From Mycolicibacterium chitae (GTDB lineage: Bacteria > Actinomycetota > Actinomycetes > Mycobacteriales > Mycobacteriaceae), in assembly GCF_900637205.1 (NCBI RefSeq), contig NZ_LR134355.1, forward strand, positions 4,836,001 to 4,900,000: a DNA stretch of 64,000 bases, read 5' to 3'. Shown one piece after another: positions 26,007 to 34,598 of this stretch (position 1 is the first letter of the stretch; each line of letters opens with the position of its first letter). The notes under the pieces are model-generated. The model made no database searches, was not told the DNA's origin, and was given only the letters and a program-made list of their open reading frames with translations. A program made the translations under genes and the position numbers.

Positions 26007-26127
26007 CGCAGCCCAATGTAGAGCCTGGCGCCGACAGCGGGGCGGGGCCGCCCGGATCCGGCAGGACCGCAGAATCCGGCAGCCGGCGGCGCGTTCGGTT
26101 GGTAGCTTGGGCAGAAGGAGGCCCCCG

Positions 26128-27270
26128 ATGACTGCCCACATCACCGAACGAAAGCCGGCCGCCGAGCACGTCGCGGTGCGATGCGTCGATTCCGATGTCC
26201 ATCCCGCACCCAAGCGCGGTGAACTGGTCCCCTTCATCCCCGAGCCCTGGCGCAGCAAGTACTTCCTGACGCATCAGTTCGCCGAGCAGATCTACTACGA
26301 CGCGCCCGATTACGCGCACGCCTTCGCCATGCGGGTCGACGCGTTTCCCGACGACGGCGAATTCGCCTGCAGCGACCCCGATCTGGCGTTCCGCCAGCTG
26401 ATCATGGAGGCCGGTTCCGACATCGGCATCCTGGAGCCGGCCGCCTATCCGTGCCGGATCCCCGAGGCCGAGCATGCGATGAGCCAGGCGCTGAACTCCT
26501 GGCAGGACGCCTGCTGGCTGGACCCGCACAACAACTGGCACCAGCGCTGGCGCGGGTCGATCTGCGTCGGCATCGAGGCCCCGCAGTTGGCCGCCGCCGA
26601 GATCGAGAAGTGGGCCGGCCACCCCTACATGGCGCAGGTGCTGATCAAGGCCGAACGCCGCCCCGCCTGGGGCGACCCGATGTACGACCCGGTGTGGGCC
26701 GCGGCCACCAAGCACGACATCACCGTGTCGTGTCACCTGTCGCGCAGCCACCACGAGGAACTGCCCATCCCGCCCGTGGGATTCCCCAGCTACAACCACG
26801 ATTTCATGGTCACCTACTCGCTGCTGGCGGCCAATCAGGTGATGAGCCTGGTCTTCGACGGGGTCTTCGACCGCTTCCCCACCCTGCGGATCGTGCTGGT
26901 GGAGCACGCCTTCACCTGGATCCTGCCGCTGATGTGGCGCATGGACGCCATCTACGAGGCCCGCAAGCAATGGCTGGACATCAAGCGCAAACCCAGCGAG
27001 TACGTCAAGGACCACATCAAGTTCACCACCCAGCCGCTGGACTACCCCGAGGACAAGACCGAACTGACCCGGGCCTTCGAGTGGATGGAGTGCGAGAAGA
27101 TCCTGTTGTTCAGCTCCGACTATCCGCACTGGACCTTCGACGACCCGCGCTGGCTGGTCAAGCACCTGCCCGAACACGCCCGCGAGGCCATCATGTTCCG
27201 CAACGGCATCGAGACCTACAAGCTGCCCGACACCGTCCCGGCCCTCGAGGGTCAGACGCGGGTCTTCTGA
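26128..27270 (+). CDS. amidohydrolase 2 family metal-dependent hydrolase
   Basis: A 380-residue TIM-barrel protein of the amidohydrolase 2 family (PF04909), which includes decarboxylases and hydrolases such as the actinobacterial metal-dependent hydrolases. CVDSDVHPAPKRGELVPFI gives the N-terminal Asp-x-His metal site, CHLSRSHHEELP and LVEHAFTWILPLMWRMD supply further His/Glu ligands and FSSDYPHWTFDDP the late catalytic Asp. GAAGGAG lies 7 nt before the ATG. It is divergent from recC and converges, with one base between stops, on a P450 gene. The substrate is unknown. Confidence 0.85.
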   Translation: MTAHITERKPAAEHVAVRCVDSDVHPAPKRGELVPFIPEPWRSKYFLTHQFAEQIYYDAPDYAHAFAMRVDAFPDDGEFACSDPDLAFRQLIMEAGSDIGILEPAAYPCRIPEAEHAMSQALNSWQDACWLDPHNNWHQRWRGSICVGIEAPQLAAAEIEKWAGHPYMAQVLIKAERRPAWGDPMYDPVWAAATKHDITVSCHLSRSHHEELPIPPVGFPSYNHDFMVTYSLLAANQVMSLVFDGVFDRFPTLRIVLVEHAFTWILPLMWRMDAIYEARKQWLDIKRKPSEYVKDHIKFTTQPLDYPEDKTELTRAFEWMECEKILLFSSDYPHWTFDDPRWLVKHLPEHAREAIMFRNGIETYKLPDTVPALEGQTRVF

Positions 27271-27271
27271 C

Positions 27272-28570
27272 TCAGGCGGTCCAGACGACCGGCAGGCGCT
27301 TGACGCCGTGCACGAAGGCCGAGCGCAGGATCGCCGGTTCCGCCACGGCGACGATGTCCGGCGTCTCGCGGTGCAGTTCCTCGAACAGCACCCGGATCTC
27401 GCGACGGGCCAGGTTGGCGCCCAGACAGAAGTGTGCGCCGCCGGCACCGAAACCGATGTGCGGGTTCGGGTTTCGGGAGACGTCGAACGTCCGGGGATCG
27501 GCGAACGCGGCCTCGTCGCGGTTGGCGGAGTTGTACCACATGGAGATCTTGTCGCCGGCCTTCATCGGCACCCCGCCCAACTCGAGGTCCCGGGTCAGGT
27601 TGCGCCGCATGAAGATGATCGGTGAGGCCCACCGCACGATCTCCTCGACCGCGGTGGGCGCCAACCGGTCGAAGTCGTTCCACCACTTCGCGCGTTCCTC
27701 CGGATAGCGGGTCAGCGCGACCATGCCGTGACTCATGGCGTTGCGCGTGGTTTCGTTGCCGGCCGCCGACAACAGGATGAAGAACGAGCCGATCTCGGCC
27801 GACGACAACCGTTCCCCGTCGACCTCGGCCTCCACCAGGTTGGTGGTCAGATCCTCGGCGGGGTGCGCACGCCGCGCTTCGGCCAGTTGCACGCCGTACT
27901 CCCCGAGTTCGAGGACCACCTTGACGATCTCGTCGAATTCCCCGGAGGCCTCGTCGTCGCCGATGCCCATCAGCACCGAGGTCCAGTGGAACACCTTCGC
28001 CTCGTCCTCCTCCGGGATGCCCATCATGTCGCAGATGATCTGCAGCGGCAGCGGGCCCGACAGGGACGCCACGAAGTCGGCGCGGCCGTCGGGGTGCGCG
28101 GCCCGCATCTCGGCCACGAGTCGTCGGGACCGGTCCCGCACGCTCTGTTCGATCCGCGCGATCACCTTCGGGGTGAAGGCGCGGTTGACGATGCCCCGCA
28201 ACCGCAGATGGCGGGGATCGTCGAGGGTGATCGTCGAGCCTAGGTACTCGGCGATCTCCACCGCCACGTCGTTCAGCGAGGTGCTGGTCGGACTGGAACT
28301 GAACAGGTCCGGATGACGGCTGACGAACTGCACGTCGTGGTGACGGGACAGCGCCCAGTGACCGGCGCCGGCGGGAAACCCGCCGAACTCGGGCACCTCG
28401 AAGAACTTGATCGGCGCCTCGCGCCGCAGCGTCGCGAACGCGCCGTCGCGATAGTCCCCGTCGAGGCCCCAGAACTCGATCTGAGCCAGGTCGATGTCCG
28501 CCAGCGGGACCTCCGGCGGCGGCTTGCCATTCTCCCGCGGGCCGATGGCAGCGTCGATTGTTGCAGTCAT
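27272..28570 (-). CDS. cytochrome P450
   Basis: A 432-residue soluble P450. The I-helix oxygen-activation motif reads SAAGNETTRN, the K-helix ExxR is EEIVRW, and the haem loop is FGAGGAHFCLG with its cysteine ligand. The C-terminal HGVKRLPVVW is shared by many mycobacterial sterol and fatty-acid P450s such as the CYP125/CYP142 relatives. The ATG at 28570 is preferred; a GTG at 28600 also exists. No ferredoxin gene is adjacent. The 175-bp gap to the divergent LppU-like gene contains one GTGACA half-site but not the full operator seen elsewhere. Monooxygenase substrate unknown. Confidence 0.9.
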   Translation of the reverse strand: MTATIDAAIGPRENGKPPPEVPLADIDLAQIEFWGLDGDYRDGAFATLRREAPIKFFEVPEFGGFPAGAGHWALSRHHDVQFVSRHPDLFSSSPTSTSLNDVAVEIAEYLGSTITLDDPRHLRLRGIVNRAFTPKVIARIEQSVRDRSRRLVAEMRAAHPDGRADFVASLSGPLPLQIICDMMGIPEEDEAKVFHWTSVLMGIGDDEASGEFDEIVKVVLELGEYGVQLAEARRAHPAEDLTTNLVEAEVDGERLSSAEIGSFFILLSAAGNETTRNAMSHGMVALTRYPEERAKWWNDFDRLAPTAVEEIVRWASPIIFMRRNLTRDLELGGVPMKAGDKISMWYNSANRDEAAFADPRTFDVSRNPNPHIGFGAGGAHFCLGANLARREIRVLFEELHRETPDIVAVAEPAILRSAFVHGVKRLPVVWTA

Positions 28571-28745
28571 GATCCAACCCCCCGCGTCAAAATGTGACAC
28601 TCCTCACTTCCACTCGCCAAGTACCACCGCCAGCAGGGCCTTCGCCGAGCATCCGGGCGTGTCGTTGCGGCGAAATCCAGCGCGACGGGTGTATACGCCT
28701 GTGAAACGGGAGACAAGTGGGGTTCGGTCTGCCACCCTCGTACGG

Positions 28746-29312
28746 ATGAACCCGACTCTGAGCCTGCGGCGCCGCCTGTTCATCGCCGTGGCCGCGCTGG
28801 CGTTGGTCGCCGGGGCGGTCGCCGCCGTGGTGGCGCTGGACCGGGCCCGGGATTCGTTCATCGCCGAGCACAACCGGCCGCTGGGCGTCGGCGACTGCGT
28901 GGTGGTGGGCGCGACCGACGCCGACCCCCAGAGCCCGGAGGTGCAGGCCCGGCGGGCCGAGTGCCACGCGGATCCCAGCTACACGGTGGGCGCGATCGCC
29001 ACCTCGACCGGTGAGTGCCCCAGTTCCGAGTATCAGCACTTCCCGGGGCCGGCCGCCGACCGTGTCACCGCCAGCCTGTGCCTGGTGCCGAATCTCGTTG
29101 CGGAGCACTGCTATCGGCTGGGCGTGCCGATCGGCCTGGTCGAACGCGCGGACTGCGCGGGCCAGCCCGCCGATCCCACCGACGGGCTGCTGGTGCAGGT
29201 CACGCGTCGGCTGGAGGTGCGCGATCAGGACGCCTGCCCGGCGGTCAGCGGCCAGTACGCCTGGCCCTATCCCTCGCCGGCGCGCACCTACTGCACCGTG
29301 ACGGTCTTCTGA
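28746..29312 (+). CDS. LppU/SCO3897-like exported protein
   Basis: A 188-residue protein with one N-terminal membrane segment (RRLFIAVAALALVAGAVAAVVAL) and a cysteine-rich extracellular domain. The pattern GVGDCVVV, AECHADPSYTVGAIA, CPSSEYQHFPG and SLCLVPNLVAEHCYRLG resembles the LppU family of mycobacteria and streptomycetes. The six or more cysteines probably form disulfides outside the membrane. There is no lipobox, so it is membrane-anchored rather than lipidated. The role is unknown. It is divergent from the P450 gene and converges on an SRPBCC gene. Confidence 0.7.
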   Translation: MNPTLSLRRRLFIAVAALALVAGAVAAVVALDRARDSFIAEHNRPLGVGDCVVVGATDADPQSPEVQARRAECHADPSYTVGAIATSTGECPSSEYQHFPGPAADRVTASLCLVPNLVAEHCYRLGVPIGLVERADCAGQPADPTDGLLVQVTRRLEVRDQDACPAVSGQYAWPYPSPARTYCTVTVF

Positions 29313-29320
29313 GCCGGGTC

Positions 29321-29779
29321 CTAGGCCGGCGCCTCGACGACGGCCTTGATCCGGTTCAGCGTGGTGGTCATGTCCCGGACGTTGCGCCGCTTGCGCAGTT
29401 GGCCGCCCAGCAGGCCGAAGATCTTGGTGAAGATGCCCTCGGCCATCCGGAAGGATTCGGTGACGTCGGTGCCACCGCCCGCGGGGGCCAGCTGGTAGCG
29501 CCAGTTGTTGACCGCACGGTCGCCGAGCAGCACCTCGAAACCGAAGTCCCGTCCGGGCTCGCACGAGGTCACCCGGCAGGTGGTCCAGTAGACCGGCCCG
29601 ATCTCGTTGCGGCGCACGTGCCCGCGGAACTTCGCGCCCACCGCGGGCCCGGTGGCCCCGTCGAGCCATTCCGCCTCGAAGGTCTCCGGGCTGAACTTGC
29701 CCGTGTTGCGCACGTCGGAGATCAGCTCCCAGATCTCGTCGGCGGGTGCGTTCATGTGTACAGTCACCGAAGCGTGCAT
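29321..29779 (-). CDS. SRPBCC family protein (START-like)
   Basis: A 152-residue polyketide cyclase/dehydrase-like protein with a helix-grip fold. Key stretches are VTVHMNAPADEIWELISDVRN, ETFEAEWLDGATGPAVGAKFRGHVRRNEIGP and VTESFRMAEG. Such proteins bind hydrophobic ligands or catalyse cyclisations. Three ATGs lie close together; the one at 29779 is preferred because GGGGGAG ends 6 nt before it. It sits between the LppU-like gene and maltokinase and has no clear operon partner. Confidence 0.8.
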   Translation of the reverse strand: MHASVTVHMNAPADEIWELISDVRNTGKFSPETFEAEWLDGATGPAVGAKFRGHVRRNEIGPVYWTTCRVTSCEPGRDFGFEVLLGDRAVNNWRYQLAPAGGGTDVTESFRMAEGIFTKIFGLLGGQLRKRRNVRDMTTTLNRIKAVVEAPA

Positions 29780-29806
29780 CGGCATCTCCCCCATCGGTAG
29801 CAGTTG

Positions 29807-31126
29807 TCAGTCCGGCGGCGCGGTACCGGTCAGTGTGGCGATCGACCGAAGCGGTATGGGCAGCCAATCCGTACGATAGCGAGCCTCGTAGGCAGTTTCA
29901 TAGACCGCTTTGTCCAATTCGTAGGCCGCCAGCACGGGTCCGGCCTGCCGCGGGTCGAAGCCGGCGACGTCGGCGTACCCGTCGCAGAAGGCGCCGCGGC
30001 CTTGTCCGCTCCAGTCCAGCGCCGCGGCGAAATCCTGGTCGTCACGGCCCACCAGGGGCTGAGAGGCCGCGTACTCGTAGGACCGCAGCATGCCGGCGAC
30101 ATCGCGCAGCGGCGAGTCGGGCCGCCGCCGCTCCTCGAGCGGCGCCCCCGGTTCCCCTTCGAAGTCGATGACCAGCCACGACGACGGCGTGCGCAGCACC
30201 TGCCCCAGATGCAAGTCCCCGTGCACGCGTTGCACGACAATCGACTGTCCGGCAACGCTTTTGAAGATATCGGCAATGGTCGACTGGTACGGCAACAGTT
30301 CCGGGACTGCCGCGCACGCCGAATCCAGCCGCGCCAGCGCCGAGTCCACCGCGAAAACCCCCGAGGCGGTGCCCAGTTCGGCCGCCAACGCGGCGTGCAC
30401 CGACGACACGGCCTGACCGAGCCGAAACGACGTCTCGGTGAAGTCGCCGTCCTCGGCGTCGGTGTAGCGGCGGGTGGCGGCCGCGGTGGCCAGCGCCCAC
30501 CCCTCGGCCGCCCCGGCGGCGAAGGCGGTCACCATGCCCAGCGGACACGGCTGCCCGTCCCAGGTGGTCTCGAACGACGCCAACAGCCGCGCGACGTGGC
30601 GGTTGCCGGCGTTGCCGAGCACCCGGTTGAGTTCGATGTCGGGGTTGATGCCGGTGTTGACCCGGCGGAACACCTTCAGGATGGCCTGGTCGCCGAACAC
30701 CACGCTGGTGTTGCTCTGCTCGACGCCGGTGAGCCGCGGCGCCGCCCCGACGGGCAACTCCACACCCGGTTCGGCGCCGAAGGCGACCGCACCGCGGGTC
30801 GCCCCGGCGGCGCACAGTTCGAGCAGGTGGCGGGCCGCCGCCGAGTCGTACAGCGCGTCGTAGGCGGTGCGCCCGCGCACCGTGCCGATCGTCGACGCCC
30901 CGGGGAGGTCTGCGTGCTCCCCGTCGGCCCACAGCACGGGCACCTGATACCGCTCGGCGTCCCCGTCGGCGTAATGCACATCGAGCAGCACCAGTTCGAG
31001 GTCCTCGCGCAGCGCGGTGACCGCCGCGGCGCTCACCTCGGTGAGGCGCTGGTTGCGGCCGGCGTACCACCGTTGCCGCGGCAACCATTCGGCGAACGGC
31101 AGGTCGGTCGGGGTCATGGCTTCCAT
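29807..31126 (-). CDS. mak: maltokinase
   Basis: A 439-residue kinase that phosphorylates maltose with ATP to maltose 1-phosphate, which GlgE uses for alpha-glucan synthesis. It matches mycobacterial Mak/Pep2 (455 residues in M. tuberculosis) along its length: FAEWLPRQRWYAGRNQRL, EQSNTSVVFGDQAILKVFRRV, GINPDIELNRVL, and the catalytic VHGDLHLGQVLRT and LVIDFEGEPG. The C-terminus has YELDKAVYETAYE and LPIPLRSIA. The start at 31126 is set by alignment to family length. Unusually, treS, the gene often fused to or placed beside it, is not adjacent. Confidence 0.93.
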   Translation of the reverse strand: MEAMTPTDLPFAEWLPRQRWYAGRNQRLTEVSAAAVTALREDLELVLLDVHYADGDAERYQVPVLWADGEHADLPGASTIGTVRGRTAYDALYDSAAARHLLELCAAGATRGAVAFGAEPGVELPVGAAPRLTGVEQSNTSVVFGDQAILKVFRRVNTGINPDIELNRVLGNAGNRHVARLLASFETTWDGQPCPLGMVTAFAAGAAEGWALATAAATRRYTDAEDGDFTETSFRLGQAVSSVHAALAAELGTASGVFAVDSALARLDSACAAVPELLPYQSTIADIFKSVAGQSIVVQRVHGDLHLGQVLRTPSSWLVIDFEGEPGAPLEERRRPDSPLRDVAGMLRSYEYAASQPLVGRDDQDFAAALDWSGQGRGAFCDGYADVAGFDPRQAGPVLAAYELDKAVYETAYEARYRTDWLPIPLRSIATLTGTAPPD

Positions 31127-31409
31127 CACCGCCTCGCTTACCCGCACACGCGGGTACTCAATCGCATCAGGCCCCGGCCCGGGCCCCGAAAACCGGGTCC
31201 TGTTCCGGACGCCCGCGAACATCGTTGCGCCCGTCGGGGTTTGCTGGACGCGCTGCCCCTTGAAAGGACTATATCGACAGGCTAAATTTCTTCGGTTCCG
31301 TATCGCTTCGTGCATACCTTGCGCAACCACGCTTCGACACCGGGCATTCGCCCACGTTGTTTACCATTCCGCGCGCCCGAACGCGCGGCCTAACGAGAGC
31401 AGGAGAACC

Positions 31410-31868
31410 GTGGGAAACGGTCAGCCAGATGAAGGTGAAGCTCAGGTCATCGTCAGCGTCGCCGACGCCGCCGTGCACATGTTCAACGCGGCCATCGAGG
31501 ACCTGCCCGAACCGGCGGACCCGGAATTCCCGTCGCGCGCCGCGGTGGTGCTGACCGGTCTGCGCAAGCTGGTCGCCTCGTTGACCAAGGCCGCCGAGCG
31601 CAATCGCGCCACGCCCGCGGTGATCATCTCGCTGAGCGGGGTCCGCACCACCTACGACAACCTGATGGAACGGGCCGCCGAGGGTCCGGGATCGACTCTG
31701 GGACAACGTCTTTACGTGTCCCGCACCCGCGCCAAGCTGACCGCCAAGGAAGCCGCGAACGGTGCCGGCCTGCGCGCCGACCTGATCCGCGCCATCGAGG
31801 AAGAGGAACCGACCACCGAGGACGAGACGGCCGCGGTCAAGGAACTGATCGCCGCGCTCGGCGGTTAG
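31410..31868 (+). CDS. small helix-turn-helix protein, unknown
   Basis: A 152-residue protein starting at a GTG with AGGAGA 4 nt upstream. The N-terminal two thirds are helical (VSVADAAVHMFNAAIEDL, AAVVLTGLRKLVASLTKAAER). The C-terminal part LGQRLYVSRTRAKLTAKEAAN plus GAGLRADLIRAIEEEEP resembles a Cro/C1 helix-turn-helix. A DNA-binding role is likely but the target is unknown. Its TAG overlaps by 3 nt the TAA of the convergent ABC ATPase gene. Confidence 0.7.
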   Translation: MGNGQPDEGEAQVIVSVADAAVHMFNAAIEDLPEPADPEFPSRAAVVLTGLRKLVASLTKAAERNRATPAVIISLSGVRTTYDNLMERAAEGPGSTLGQRLYVSRTRAKLTAKEAANGAGLRADLIRAIEEEEPTTEDETAAVKELIAALGG

Positions 31869-32917
31869 TTCGGCACCACTTGGTTCGATACCACCAACAC
31901 GGGCGCCGGGTCGACCCGCACGTCGACCCGGGTCCCCGGGACCAGGCGTCGTGCCCGGGCCCCGGACATCTGCGCGACGACGTGGGCGCCACCGACCAGC
32001 CGCACGCCGACCCGCGAGACGGGCCCGAGGAAGGCCACGTCGGCGACGACGGCCTCGCCCTCGGGTGTCGCGGTCAGCTGCACGGCTTCCGGACGCACCA
32101 GGGCCGTCCCCACGCCCCGCACCGAACCCCGCAGCACCGGCACCCGACTGCCCAGCACCCGCACCGTCCCGTCGATCACCCGCGCCGGGATGCGGTTGCT
32201 CAGCCCGACGAACTCCGCGACGAACGGGGTGGCCGGCGCCGCGTAAAGCTGCACCGGGCCGGCGATCTGTTCGAGCCGTCCGCGGTTCATCACCCCGACC
32301 CGGTCGGCGACGGCCAGCGCCTCCTCCTGATCGTGGGTGACGAACAGCGTGGTGGTGCCGACCTCGGTCTGCACCCGGCGGATCTCCTCGCGCAACTGAA
32401 CGCGGACCTTGGCGTCCAGCGCCGACAGCGGCTCGTCGAGCAGCAGCACCTGCGGTTCGACCGCCAGCGCCCGCGCCAGGGCCACCCGCTGCTGTTCACC
32501 GCCGGACAGTTCGGTGGCGAACTTGTCCCGATGGGCCGCCAGCCCGACCAGGTCCAGCATCTCCAACGCGCGGGAACTCCTCGCGGCCTTGGCCTTTCCG
32601 CGCAGCTTGAGCCCGAAGGCGACGTTCTCCAGCACGGTCAGGTGCGGGAACAGGCTGTAGGCCTGGAACACCATGCCCATGTCGCGCCGGTTCGGCGGGA
32701 CGGCCGTGATGTCCTTGCCGGCCACCGCGATTCGCCCGGCGGTGGGCTCCTCGAGCCCGGCCAGGATGCGCAGCGCGGTGGTCTTGCCGCAACCCGACGG
32801 GCCGAGCAATGCCACCAGTTCGCCGGGGGCCAGGTGCAGGCTGAGCCCATCGAGGGCACGGACGCTGCCGTACGTGCGGCTCAGCCCGACGATGTCGACG
32901 CCCACCCCGGCGCTCAT
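31865..32917 (-). CDS. ABC transporter ATP-binding protein (PotA/FbpC type)
   Basis: A 350-residue ATPase with a C-terminal TOBE domain, typical of polyamine, Fe3+ or phosphonate importers. Walker A is GPSGCGKTT, signature LSGGEQQRVALARAL, Walker B VLLLDEPLSALD, and the H-loop VTHDQEEAL. The regulatory domain from about residue 235 includes RIPARVIDGTVRVLG and LVRPEAVQL. It is the last gene of a four-gene leftward operon (binding protein, two permeases, ATPase) and overlaps the permease by 4 nt. The substrate cannot be fixed. Confidence 0.9.
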   Translation of the reverse strand: MSAGVGVDIVGLSRTYGSVRALDGLSLHLAPGELVALLGPSGCGKTTALRILAGLEEPTAGRIAVAGKDITAVPPNRRDMGMVFQAYSLFPHLTVLENVAFGLKLRGKAKAARSSRALEMLDLVGLAAHRDKFATELSGGEQQRVALARALAVEPQVLLLDEPLSALDAKVRVQLREEIRRVQTEVGTTTLFVTHDQEEALAVADRVGVMNRGRLEQIAGPVQLYAAPATPFVAEFVGLSNRIPARVIDGTVRVLGSRVPVLRGSVRGVGTALVRPEAVQLTATPEGEAVVADVAFLGPVSRVGVRLVGGAHVVAQMSGARARRLVPGTRVDVRVDPAPVLVVSNQVVPN

Positions 32918-33741
32918 GCGGGCGCCCCCACCGTCGTCTCCGCGGCGCGCCGGGCCCCGCGGGCACGGCGGGCCAGCAGCGACAACGTCAGCAGCAGCGC
33001 GAAACCGAACAGCAGCACCGCCAGCGAGGCCGCCACCGAGGTGGGCCCGTCGCTCTTGCCGATGGCCACGATCTGCACCTGCAGCGTCTCGTAGCCGGAC
33101 AGCGAGGCAATGGTGTACTCGCCGAGCACCACCGCGACCGAGATGAACGCCGCCGACAGCACGCCGGCCCAGATGTTGGGCAACACCACCCGCACCAGCG
33201 TCGTGGTCCAGCCGGCCCCCAGCGAGCGCGCCGCCTCCGTCAGCGTGGCCAGATCGATCCCCCGCAACGCGGAATCCAGGGCGCGGTAGGCGAACGGCAG
33301 CACCAGGATGACGTAGACGAAGGTGAGCACCAGGGCGGACTCCCCCAGCAGGTAGGTCACCCACAGGTAGACGTTGCGCAACCCGACCACGATCACCAGC
33401 GCCGGGATAGCCAGCGGCAGCAGGCACAGGAACTCCATCAGCCCGTTGGCCCAGGGGGCGCGCAGCCGCACCCAGGTCATCGTCGGCACCAGCAGCACCA
33501 GCATCACCGCGACGGTCAGCAGCGCGATCAGCACCGACACCACGATCGCCGAGTACAACGCGTTGTCCGCGAACAGGTTCGACCACGCCGCCAGCGTGCG
33601 ACCGGCGCCCTGCAGGTCGCGGGTGGAGAAGTCCGCCATGGCGTAGAGCGGAAAGAGGAAGAACAGGCCGAACAGGACCGCGCACACGGTCCGGACGGTC
33701 TTGGTGCGCGTGCTCGTCGGTGTCATCGTCGTCGGTGTCAT
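32914..33741 (-). CDS. ABC transporter permease (PotC type)
   Basis: A 275-residue inner-membrane permease with six membrane segments. The coupling motif reads IDLATLTEAARSLGAGWTTTLVRVVLPNI, as in PotC and CysW-like subunits. The ATG at 33741 overlaps the stop of the other permease by 4 nt; a second ATG at 33726 is possible because the N-terminus repeats MTPT. It partners the permease at 33738-34598 and the PotA-like ATPase. Confidence 0.88.
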   Translation of the reverse strand: MTPTTMTPTSTRTKTVRTVCAVLFGLFFLFPLYAMADFSTRDLQGAGRTLAAWSNLFADNALYSAIVVSVLIALLTVAVMLVLLVPTMTWVRLRAPWANGLMEFLCLLPLAIPALVIVVGLRNVYLWVTYLLGESALVLTFVYVILVLPFAYRALDSALRGIDLATLTEAARSLGAGWTTTLVRVVLPNIWAGVLSAAFISVAVVLGEYTIASLSGYETLQVQIVAIGKSDGPTSVAASLAVLLFGFALLLTLSLLARRARGARRAAETTVGAPA

Positions 33742-34598
33742 CGCAGCCACCGTGCCGTCCGCCGCATCAGCTGGTTGTAGCCGACCATCACCACCGCGAC
33801 GACGACGATCATCTCCAACGCCAGGGCGTAGGCGAAGCCGGCCTGCCCCAGCACCACCTCGCTGGTCAGGGCCGAGCGGATCAGCAGCGGCAGGATCGGG
33901 CTGCCCTGGCTGACCAGGGCGGCCGCGGTGGCGTAGGCGGCAAAGGCGTTGGCGAACAACAGCAGCGCCGAGGCCAGGAACGCCGGGGCCAGCAGCGGGA
34001 AGCCCACCTCGCGCCAGTACTGCCAGGGGGTGGCGCCCAGGCTCACCGCGGCCTCCCGCCACTGCCGGCGCAGGCCGTCCAGTGCGGGTAGGAAGACGAT
34101 GACCATCAACGGGATCTGGAAGTAGGTGTACACCAGGATCAACCCCGGCAGGCTGTAGAGCCAACCGCCGCCGGCCAGGTCCAGGCCGAACAGATCGGCC
34201 GCCCACACGGTCAGCACGCCGTTGAGGCCGATCGTCGCCAGGAAGGCGAAAGCCAGTGCCACCCCGCCGAATTGGGCCAGCACGGCGCACAGCGCCAGCG
34301 CGGCCCGGCGGAACATCGAGGTCGCCGGGCAGGACACGATCAGCCAGGCCAGCACCGCGCCGAACACCGCCCCGAGGGCCGCGGTGCTCGCCGAGAGCAG
34401 CACGCTGCGCCCGAGCGCGAGCAGCGCCGTCTGGGAGAACAGCGCTCCGATCCGGTCCAAGGAGAACTGGCCGTCGGAGATGAACGCGTTGACGACCACC
34501 GTGACGGTGGGGACGATCAGGAAGATCCCGACGAACAGCAGGAACGGCAGCAGCGGGAGCCCGGTGCGAACCCGGCGCCCGACGGTGGAATCAGCCAA
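33738..34598 (-). CDS. ABC transporter permease (PotB type)
   Basis: A 286-residue permease with six membrane segments: LPLLPFLLFVGIFLIVPTVTVVVNAF starts the first, and the coupling loop is LRRQWREAAVSLGATPWQYWREVGFPLLAPAF. It overlaps the upstream binding-protein gene by 8 nt and the next permease by 4 nt. The layout fits importers of spermidine, Fe3+ or 2-aminoethylphosphonate. Confidence 0.88.
   Translation of the reverse strand: MADSTVGRRVRTGLPLLPFLLFVGIFLIVPTVTVVVNAFISDGQFSLDRIGALFSQTALLALGRSVLLSASTAALGAVFGAVLAWLIVSCPATSMFRRAALALCAVLAQFGGVALAFAFLATIGLNGVLTVWAADLFGLDLAGGGWLYSLPGLILVYTYFQIPLMVIVFLPALDGLRRQWREAAVSLGATPWQYWREVGFPLLAPAFLASALLLFANAFAAYATAAALVSQGSPILPLLIRSALTSEVVLGQAGFAYALALEMIVVVAVVMVGYNQLMRRTARWLR

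Noticed and set aside
17795..26021. Very long plus-strand open frames opposite recD, recB and recC (for example 19444-22641 and 22818-24785)
   Set aside because: Long antisense frames are expected in high-GC DNA. Their translations are low-complexity and match no family, while recCBD on the other strand is unmistakable.
28594..28600. GTGACA half-site upstream of the P450 at 27272
   Set aside because: The sequence 14 nt away does not match TGTAAA in either orientation, so it was not counted as a regulon operator.
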